This document shows positions 58,857-64,000 of a stretch of DNA of 64,000 nt, one piece after another. Where the stretch lies: NCBI RefSeq assembly GCF_036195325.1, contig NZ_CP108101.1, forward strand, positions 6,510,001-6,574,000, in the 5' to 3' direction. The stretch is from Streptomyces sp. NBC_00234 (GTDB lineage Bacteria; Actinomycetota; Actinomycetes; Streptomycetales; Streptomycetaceae). Every line of letters begins with the position of its first letter. Positions within the stretch are counted from its first letter, which is position 1. A program made the translations under genes and the position numbers. The notes under the pieces are model-generated. The model was not told the origin of the DNA. It did not search any database and saw only the letters and a program-made list of their open reading frames with translations.

Positions 58857-59750
58857 TCAGACCTGCGCGCCGGAGAGTCGCTCGACGGAGCGGAGCAGGG
58901 CCGAGTGGTCCAGGCCGCCGTCGCCCTGCGCGCGCAGGGAGGCGACCAGCTGGGCCACGACGGCGCCGACGGGCAGTGCGGCGCCGACGTTGCGGGCGGC
59001 GTCGGTGACGATGCCCATGTCCTTGTGGTGCAGGTCGATCCGGAAGCCCGGTGCGAAGTCCCGCTTGAGGAAGTTGTCCTTCTTACGGGTCAGGACGGTG
59101 GAGCCGGCCAGGCCGCCGTTGAGCACGTCGAGCGCGGCGGCGAGGTCGACGCCGGACTTCTCCAGGAAGACCACGGCTTCGGCGCACGCCTGGATGTTGA
59201 CCGCGACGATCAGCTGGTTGGCCGCCTTCACCGTCTGGCCGGAGCCGTGCGGACCGCAGAGCACGATGGTCCGGCCGAGGGCCTGGAGGATCGGCTGCGC
59301 GGCGTCGAAGTCCGCCTGCTCGCCGCCGACCATGATCGACAGTACGGCTTCGATGGCGCCGGCCTCGCCGCCGGACACCGGGGCGTCCAGGACGCGGATG
59401 CCCTTGTCCTTCGCGTTCTTCGCGAGGTCCACGGAGGTCTGCGGGGTGATCGAGGACATGTCGATCAGCAGCGCGCCGCTCCGGGCGTTCTCCAGGATGC
59501 CCTCGGGGCCGTAGGCGATGGCCTCGACGTGCGGGGACGCGGGCACCATCGTGATGACGACATCGGCGTCCCTGACCGCCTCGGCGATCGAGGCGGCACC
59601 CTTGCCGCCCGCCGCGACCAGTCGGTCGACCTTGTCCTGCTCCAGGGTGTAACCGGTGACGTCGTAACCGGCCTTCACCAGGTTCTCGGACATGGGGGAG
59701 CCCATGATGCCGAGCCCGATCCACGCGACCTTGGGGAGGTTGTTGCTCAT
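58857..59750 (-). CDS. glxR: 2-hydroxy-3-oxopropionate (tartronate semialdehyde) reductase
   Basis: 297 aa. Rossmann motif VAWIGLGIMGSPMSENLVKAGYDVTGY, the substrate motif DAPVSGGEAGAIEA and the catalytic Lys in GQTVKAANQLIVAV are those of beta-hydroxyacid dehydrogenases. It reduces the Gcl product to D-glycerate with NAD(P)H. Begins 48 bp after hyi, in the same transcript. Directly upstream of the catalase gene on the same strand, but catalase has its own promoter. Confidence 0.93.
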   Translation of the reverse strand: MSNNLPKVAWIGLGIMGSPMSENLVKAGYDVTGYTLEQDKVDRLVAAGGKGAASIAEAVRDADVVITMVPASPHVEAIAYGPEGILENARSGALLIDMSSITPQTSVDLAKNAKDKGIRVLDAPVSGGEAGAIEAVLSIMVGGEQADFDAAQPILQALGRTIVLCGPHGSGQTVKAANQLIVAVNIQACAEAVVFLEKSGVDLAAALDVLNGGLAGSTVLTRKKDNFLKRDFAPGFRIDLHHKDMGIVTDAARNVGAALPVGAVVAQLVASLRAQGDGGLDHSALLRSVERLSGAQV

Positions 59751-59798
59751 GAGGGTGCCTTCCTGAAATGCGGGTGTACGAGGGGGAGTCCGGCGCCC

Positions 59799-60638
59799 TC
59801 AGCGGGCCGCCCGGGCCTCTGCCGGGAGCCACGCGAACGACTCGGCGCTCGGCCGGTCGCCCGGCTTGTACTCCAGGCCGACCCAGCCGTCGTAACCGGC
59901 CCCGGCCAGCTCGTCGAGGAGCTGCTCCAGGGGGAGCGAGCCGGTGCCGGGCGCGCCACGCCCCGGGTTGTCGGCGATCTGGACGTGGCCGGTCTTCCCG
60001 GCGTACGTCTTGATCACCTGGCTGAGGTCCTCGCCGTTCATGGACAGGTGGTACAGGTCGAGCAGGAACTTGGCGTTCCCGAGACCCGTCGCCGCGTTGA
60101 TCCGGTCGACGACCTCGACGCCCGCCGGTGCGCTCACCAGCGGATAGCGCGGTGACTCCGGCTGGTTCAGGGTCTCGATCAGCAGGACCGCCCCGATCCG
60201 GTCCGCCGCGCGGGCGGCCAGGACCAGGTTCTCCAAGGCGAGTGCGTCCTGCACGGCCGGGTCCACGCCGTCGGCGCGGTTGCCGTACAGCGCGTTGAGC
60301 GCCGTGCAGCCGACCGAGGCGGCGAAGTCGGCCGCCACCTCGATATTGGCGCGGAAGCGGTCCGACTCCTCACCGGGCACGGAGAGCGCGCCGCGGTCGG
60401 GGCCGGGCAGCTGCCCCGCGTAGAAGTTCAGCCCCACCAACTGGGTGCCGGCTTCGTCGAGCGCCTTCTTCAGGGCGCCGAGTTCGGCCTGCTCGGGGGT
60501 GGGGGTCTCGATCCAGGGCCACCACAGCTCGACCGCGGTGAAGCCCGCCGCGGCGGCAGCCGCGGGACGCTCCAGGAGCGGGAGTTCCGTGAAGAGGATC
60601 GAAAGGTTCACATCGAAGCGCTGGTCCGGGTATCCCAT
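59799..60638 (-). CDS. hyi: Hydroxypyruvate isomerase
   Basis: 279 aa. TIM-barrel xylose-isomerase-like family. The Hyi pattern is clear in FDVNLSILFTELPLLERPAAAAAAGFTAVELWWPW, LIETLNQPESPRYPLVS and FLLDLYHLSMNGEDLSQVIKTYAGKTGHVQIADNPGR, with metal-binding Glu, Asp and His. It interconverts hydroxypyruvate and tartronate semialdehyde. First gene of hyi-glxR, with paired operators immediately upstream of its start. GGAGCG precedes the ATG. Confidence 0.92.
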   Translation of the reverse strand: MGYPDQRFDVNLSILFTELPLLERPAAAAAAGFTAVELWWPWIETPTPEQAELGALKKALDEAGTQLVGLNFYAGQLPGPDRGALSVPGEESDRFRANIEVAADFAASVGCTALNALYGNRADGVDPAVQDALALENLVLAARAADRIGAVLLIETLNQPESPRYPLVSAPAGVEVVDRINAATGLGNAKFLLDLYHLSMNGEDLSQVIKTYAGKTGHVQIADNPGRGAPGTGSLPLEQLLDELAGAGYDGWVGLEYKPGDRPSAESFAWLPAEARAAR

Positions 60639-60655
60639 GATGGGTTCGGCGCTCC

Positions 60656-60691
60656 TTCCGTATTGCGGAAGTTAGTTTCTGCTTAACGGAA
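60656..60691. promoter_or_regulatory. Paired 15-bp palindromic operators in front of hyi
   Basis: TTCCGTATTGCGGAA (60656-60670) and TTCTGCTTAACGGAA (60677-60691), centres 21 bp apart. Relative to the reverse complement of the gcl site, the two stretches agree at almost every base including the 6-bp linker region. They lie just downstream of the -10 box. Confidence 0.78.
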
Positions 60692-60720
60692 GATTGCCCA
60701 ACGGGTGGCGAGGCTGTCAA
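60691..60720 (-). promoter_or_regulatory. hyi-glxR promoter (minus-strand TTGACA, 18 bp, CAATCT)
   Basis: TGTCAA at 60715-60720 is the -35 complement, AGATTG at 60691-60696 the -10 complement. Operators start at the -10 edge, the same layout as at gcl. Confidence 0.6.
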
Positions 60721-60879
60721 GGGGGTGCCCGAAATCCGGGCCGCGCCGGGGGTGCCGTGACCGGGGCGTACGTCGCGCGGGGCGGCGGTGCCGGCGCGGG
60801 GGTGCCGCCGTGGTGCTCGGGCTAAGGTCGTGGCCGAGCCGCGGAGCGGACGGCCGTGGCGAGGACATAGGGAGGCACC

Positions 60880-61131
60880 GTGCGCTTGAGGGTGGAATTC
60901 ACCACCGAGCCCTTCGACCTCGACGAGACGCCCACCCACGCGGTGGTCGCCCGCGAGGTCATCCAGACGGCCGAACTGGACGCCGTGGACGTCGGCCCCT
61001 TCGGCAACACCGCGGAAGGGGGCGCGGACGAGGTGCTCACCGCGGTGGACGCCCTGCTGCGCCGGGCCCTGGCCTCCGGTGCCACCCGGGTGTCGCTCCA
61101 GGTCAATGTGATCGGGGAGGACGCGAAGTGA
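60880..61131 (+). CDS. Small MTH1187/YkoF-fold (thiamine-binding-like) protein
   Basis: 83 aa from a GTG with GGGAGG upstream. The pattern LDAVDVGPFGNTAEGGADEVLTAVDALLRRALASGATRVSLQVNVIG matches the ferredoxin-like MTH1187 family, some members of which bind thiamine compounds. The adjacent gcl product uses thiamine diphosphate, so a cofactor-linked role is tempting but unproven. Its stop overlaps the next GTG by 4 bp. Confidence 0.6.
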   Translation: MRLRVEFTTEPFDLDETPTHAVVAREVIQTAELDAVDVGPFGNTAEGGADEVLTAVDALLRRALASGATRVSLQVNVIGEDAK

Positions 61132-61505
61132 CCGAACCGGCGGATCACCCTCTGGTCAGTGCGGTGAAACCCCTCGTGGACGCGATGGGGGCCGAGCTGC
61201 TGGCCCCCGGGCAGGCGGCGGACGACGACGTGGTGCTGGCCTGGGAGGGCGAGGACGTCATAGCCGTCCGGCTCCCGCAGCTCTCCGACTCGCTCGATCA
61301 CATCCTGGCCGCGATGGAGCGACGGCACGGGATGCCGCTCTCCGACCTGGACCGCAAGACCAAGCAGTCCGTCGTGCGGGCACTGGAGGCACGCGGTGCC
61401 TTCTCCGTACGGCATGGCGTGGAGACGGTGGCGGGGGCGCTCGGGGTGTCCCGCTTCACCGTCTACAACTACCTGAACCGGGAAAATGCCGCCAAGGGTG
61501 AGTAG
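61128..61505 (+). CDS. DauR/YheO-type helix-turn-helix (HTH_22) regulator, lacking PAS domain
   Basis: 125 aa from GTG overlapping the upstream stop. The C-terminal block DRKTKQSVVRALEARGAFSVRHGVETVAGALGVSRFTVYNYLNRE matches the HTH_22 domain of DauR/YheO regulators. The N-terminal half does not resemble the usual PAS-like domain and may be a shortened or different sensor. It lies between hyi and the uricase operon and may control one or both. It ends before a strong terminator. Confidence 0.72.
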   Translation: MTEPADHPLVSAVKPLVDAMGAELLAPGQAADDDVVLAWEGEDVIAVRLPQLSDSLDHILAAMERRHGMPLSDLDRKTKQSVVRALEARGAFSVRHGVETVAGALGVSRFTVYNYLNRENAAKGE

Positions 61506-61520
61506 TTGATCCAAGCCTGG

Positions 61521-61558
61521 GGAAAGCCGCCGTCCGGATGCCGGGACGGCGGCTTTCC
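61521..61558 (+). terminator. Terminator after the HTH_22 gene
   Basis: GGAAAGCCGCCGTCC (61521-61535) pairs perfectly over 15 bp with GGACGGCGGCTTTCC (61544-61558), followed by TTG. Confidence 0.88.
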
Positions 61559-61572
61559 TTGTTCGCGAGATT

Positions 61573-61587
61573 TCAACAAAGTGTTGA
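61573..61587. promoter_or_regulatory. TCAACA-AAG-TGTTGA palindrome over the uricase operon -35 box
   Basis: Perfect 6-3-6 inverted repeat, shared with the catalase promoter. It overlaps TTGACG of the -35 by four bases in both cases. Confidence 0.8.
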
Positions 61588-61612
61588 CGTCGTGTTGTGG
61601 AGGGCGTTAGCT
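61584..61612 (+). promoter_or_regulatory. uraD-uraH-uricase promoter (TTGACG, 17 bp, TTAGCT)
   Basis: TTGACG at 61584-61589 and TTAGCT at 61607-61612 with 17 bp between, giving a start near 61619 and a leader of about 40 nt before the GTG. Confidence 0.65.
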
Positions 61613-61660
61613 ATCCGCAGCCCGAACAACGCACAGCGAAAAACAGCCACGGAGGCTCCC

Positions 61661-62173
61661 GTGACTTCGAGCTCCACACCGGGCCTCGCCCGGTTCAACA
61701 CCCTGGCGGGCAGCGAGGCCACCGCCGCGCTGCACGAGGTGTGTGCCAGTGCGGCCTGGGGAAGCTCCATCCTCTCCCGGCGCCCGTACGCCTCAGTGGA
61801 AGCCCTTCTCTCCGCGAGTGACGCCGCCACGGCCGAACTCTCCGCGGAGGATCTGGCCGAAGCGATGGCCGGTCACCCCCCGATCGGCCGCCCGAAGCCC
61901 GGGGACCCGACCTCCTCCCGCGAACAGCGGGGCATGGCCGGCGCCTCCGAGGAACTCAGGAACGAGATGCTCGAACTGAACCTGGCCTACCAGGAGCGGT
62001 TCGGACATGTCTTCCTGATCTGCGCCACCGGTGCCACTGGTGAGCAGATGCGCGACGCGGTGAAGGCACGGACCGAGAACACGCCCGAGCAGGAGCGCGC
62101 GATCGTGCGCACCGAACTGGGCAAGATCAATCGCATCCGGCTGACCCGTCTCGTGGAAGAGGACAAGGACTGA
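61661..62173 (+). CDS. uraD: OHCU decarboxylase
   Basis: 170 aa from a GTG with GGAGG upstream; longer in-frame starts run across the promoter and are rejected. UraD family: FNTLAGSEATAALHEVCASAAWGSSI, the catalytic His in AMAGHPPIGRPKPG, and LELNLAYQERFGHVFLICATGATGEQM. It decarboxylates the last unstable intermediate of urate oxidation to S-allantoin. Its stop overlaps the next start. Confidence 0.93.
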   Translation: MTSSSTPGLARFNTLAGSEATAALHEVCASAAWGSSILSRRPYASVEALLSASDAATAELSAEDLAEAMAGHPPIGRPKPGDPTSSREQRGMAGASEELRNEMLELNLAYQERFGHVFLICATGATGEQMRDAVKARTENTPEQERAIVRTELGKINRIRLTRLVEEDKD

Positions 62174-62580
62174 TGAGCACCGCCACCACGGCTTCGGTGT
62201 CCACGCACATCCTGGACACCAGCGTCGGACGCCCCGCCGAGGGTGTCGCCATCTCGCTCGCGGCCCGCAGGGGCCGCGACGCCGAGTGGGCGGCGCTGGG
62301 CGGGTCCGCCACCGACGCGGACGGGCGCTGCAAGGACCTGCCGGCGCTGCCGGAAGGTACGACCCACGTACGGCTCGACTTCGAGGTCGAGGCGTACTTC
62401 GTCAAGAACGACACTGCGGACAACCAGCAAGCCGAGGCGCAGCAGGACGCCCCCCGCGTAAGGGACAGCGGTGCGTTCTTCCCGGAAGTGGCGATCACCT
62501 TCGCCGTCGTACCGGGCGAGCACTACCACGTACCGCTGCTGCTCAACCCGTTCGGCTACTCCGTTTACCGAGGGAGCTAG
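62173..62580 (+). CDS. uraH: 5-Hydroxyisourate hydrolase, transthyretin-like
   Basis: 135 aa. Signatures VSTHILDTSVGRPAEGVAISL near the start and the C-terminal YRGS tail are diagnostic of HIU hydrolase rather than transthyretin. It hydrolyses 5-hydroxyisourate. A longer loop (about residues 77-97, NDTADNQQAEAQQDAPRVR) carries extra polar residues compared with typical members. ATG overlaps the uraD stop by 1 base. Confidence 0.93.
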   Translation: MSTATTASVSTHILDTSVGRPAEGVAISLAARRGRDAEWAALGGSATDADGRCKDLPALPEGTTHVRLDFEVEAYFVKNDTADNQQAEAQQDAPRVRDSGAFFPEVAITFAVVPGEHYHVPLLLNPFGYSVYRGS

Positions 62581-62586
62581 CAGACA

Positions 62587-63510
62587 ATGCCCACGATTCT
62601 CGGCCAGAACCAGTACGGCAAAGCAGAGAACCGCGTCGTCAGGATCACGCGGGACGGCGACACCCACCACATCAAGGACCTGAACGTCTCCGTCGCCCTC
62701 TCCGGCGACATGGACGACGTCCACTACTCCGGCTCCAACGCCAACGTCCTGCCGACGGACACCACCAAGAACACGGTGTACGCGTTCGCCAAGGAGTACG
62801 GCATCGAGTCCGCCGAGCAGTTCGGCATCCACCTCGCCCGGCACTTCGTGACCTCGCAGGAGCCGATCAAGGTCGCGCGGATCCGGATCGAGGAGTACGC
62901 CTGGGAGCGCATCGCGAGCTCGGACAACAACTCGAAGTTCATCGGTGCCGACGAGGTCAACCACTCCTTCGCCCGCAAGGGCCAGGAGCTGCGCACCACC
63001 CAGATCACCTTCGACGGCGAGAACTGGGAGATCATCTCCGGCCTCAAGGACCTCACGGTTATGAACTCCACCAACTCGGAGTTCTGGGGTTACGTCAAGG
63101 ACAAGTACACGACTCTCAAGGAGGCGTACGACCGCGTCCTGTGCACCGACGTGTCGGCCGCCTGGCGTTACAACTGGACCGGCGACGACCAGCGGATGCC
63201 CAACTGGGAGAAGTCGTACGAGCAGGCGAAGAAGCACATCCTGCAGGCGTTCGCCGAGACGTACTCCCTCTCGCTCCAGCAGACCCTCTACCAGATGGGT
63301 TCGCGGGTCATCAACAGCCGCAGCGAGATCGACGAGATCCGCTTCTCGCTGCCGAACAACCACCACTTCCTGGTGGACCTGGAGCCGTTCGGGCTCAAGA
63401 ACGACAACGAGGTCTACTTCGCGGCGGACCGCCCCTACGGCCTCATCGAGGCGACCGTGCTCCGGGACGGCGTCGAGCCGAAGATCCCCGTCGACATGAC
63501 CAACCTCTGA
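62587..63510 (+). CDS. Urate oxidase (uricase)
   Basis: 307 aa. Tunnel-fold uricase with GQNQYGKAENRVVRITRDGDTHHIKDLNVSVALSGDMDDVHYSGSNANVLPTDTTKNTVYAFAKEYG, carrying the conserved catalytic Thr and Lys, and FLVDLEPFGLKNDNEVYFAADRPYGLIEATV near the C-terminus. It oxidises urate to 5-hydroxyisourate and makes H2O2. It is the third gene of the uraD-uraH operon. The nearby catalase, regulated by the same palindrome, is its natural partner. Confidence 0.95.
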   Translation: MPTILGQNQYGKAENRVVRITRDGDTHHIKDLNVSVALSGDMDDVHYSGSNANVLPTDTTKNTVYAFAKEYGIESAEQFGIHLARHFVTSQEPIKVARIRIEEYAWERIASSDNNSKFIGADEVNHSFARKGQELRTTQITFDGENWEIISGLKDLTVMNSTNSEFWGYVKDKYTTLKEAYDRVLCTDVSAAWRYNWTGDDQRMPNWEKSYEQAKKHILQAFAETYSLSLQQTLYQMGSRVINSRSEIDEIRFSLPNNHHFLVDLEPFGLKNDNEVYFAADRPYGLIEATVLRDGVEPKIPVDMTNL

Positions 63511-63521
63511 CGCGGCACTGA

Positions 63522-63558
63522 ACCGGCCCCCGCCCGTCCACAGCGGGCGCGGGCCGGT
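63522..63558 (+). terminator. Terminator after uricase
   Basis: ACCGGCCCCCGCCCG (63522-63536) pairs with CGGGCGCGGGCCGGT (63544-63558), 14 of 15 pairs, in the 68-bp gap before the permease. Confidence 0.7.
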
Positions 63559-63578
63559 CATCCCGGAGGGAACATCCC

Positions 63579-64000
63579 ATGGCACAGCCCGCAACGGGGC
63601 CGGCAGAAGGCCCGTGTTCCGCACCGCCGGAGAGCTCCGTGCATCCGGTCGACGAAAAGCTCCCCGCCTCGCGGCTCGTCCCGGCCGCACTCCAGCACAT
63701 CGCCGCCATGTACGCGGGCGTGGTCACCCCTCCACTGATCATCGGCCAGGCCGTGGGCCTCGACACCATCGGCATGACCCGGCTGATCGCGGCGAGCCTG
63801 CTGATCGCCGGACTCGCCACCCTCCTGCAGACGCTCGGCGTCGGCGGCTTCGCCGGGAACCGGCTGCCGTTCGTCAACGCCGCCTCCTCCGCCGGGATCG
63901 CCCCGATGCTCGCCATCGCCGAGACCAGTGCCCCCGGCCACCAACTCCCCCAGATCTACGGGGCGGTGCTCGTCGCCGGCGGCTTCTGTCTGGCCCTCGG
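63579..64000 (+). CDS. NCS2-family purine/urate permease (3' end cut by window edge)
   Basis: The first 140 codons run off the right edge; the in-frame ATG follows GGAGGG. It starts with a hydrophilic tail, then LPASRLVPAALQHIAAMYAGVVTPPLIIGQAVGL, the NCS2 nucleobase:cation symporter N-terminus, and LLQTLGVGGFAGNRLPFVNAASSAGIAPM. This is the UacT/PbuX-like branch, so urate or xanthine uptake is expected. It follows uricase in the same direction but beyond a hairpin. Confidence 0.88.
   Translation, partial: MAQPATGPAEGPCSAPPESSVHPVDEKLPASRLVPAALQHIAAMYAGVVTPPLIIGQAVGLDTIGMTRLIAASLLIAGLATLLQTLGVGGFAGNRLPFVNAASSAGIAPMLAIAETSAPGHQLPQIYGAVLVAGGFCLAL

Overview
The window is 64 kb of very GC-rich, densely coding actinobacterial chromosome. 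Strong third-position GC, frequent GTG/TTG starts, 4-bp stop/start overlaps, a DmdR/IdeR-type iron box, a GH38 mannosidase, an RNase Sa homologue and MITE-like palindromic elements all point to Streptomyces. I see no phage, plasmid, CRISPR, rRNA or tRNA gene. Both edges cut through genes: a mannosidase on the left and a purine permease on the right.

Layout. 0-2.1 kb: end-truncated alpha-mannosidase. 2.2-12.2 kb: a hydroxyproline catabolic run (three-part dehydrogenase, DHDPS-like deaminase, two-cysteine proline racemase/epimerase, ornithine cyclodeaminase-like reductase, GntR regulator) followed on the same strand by a secreted M9 collagenase. 12.3-18 kb: barstar and RNase Sa pair, anti-sigma-like ATPase, DUF2637 membrane protein, FhuF-like reductase under an iron box, a second GntR paralogue, a TPR-like protein. 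18-26.8 kb: xanthine/purine module (PucR regulator divergent from three-subunit xanthine dehydrogenase, AzgA-type permease, XdhC). 27-39.7 kb: large secreted subtilase, amidase, two nitroreductase-type proteins, an orphan ACP / ketosynthase / hydrolase operon, and an ExeM-like secreted nuclease. 40-48 kb: MFS exporter, hydroquinone reductase-type GST, AlkZ-like DNA glycosylase, GAF-LuxR regulator, two acyl-CoA synthetases. 48-54.7 kb: two-component system, MMPL exporter and small conserved genes. 54.8-64 kb: urate and glyoxylate module (gcl, catalase, glxR, hyi, two small regulatory-type genes, OHCU decarboxylase, HIU hydrolase, uricase, permease).

Three connections stand out. First, collagenase sits directly beside hydroxyproline catabolism, and a GTGACATGT-type motif recurs at the dehydrogenase promoter, before the deaminase gene and upstream of the collagenase, suggesting one collagen-utilisation regulon. 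Second, the catalase and the uricase operon, which makes H2O2, share the same 15-bp palindrome over the -35 box. Third, gcl and hyi-glxR, transcribed toward each other about 6 kb apart, share a pair of 15-bp palindromes spaced exactly 21 bp. The xanthine and urate halves of purine breakdown therefore lie in one window about 28 kb apart, but allantoinase and allantoicase are not here.

Intergenic DNA also holds two copies and one fragment of a palindromic element about 170-180 bp long. One copy ends 9 bp before the MFS start codon, and the fragment supplies the stop codon of the AlkZ-like gene.
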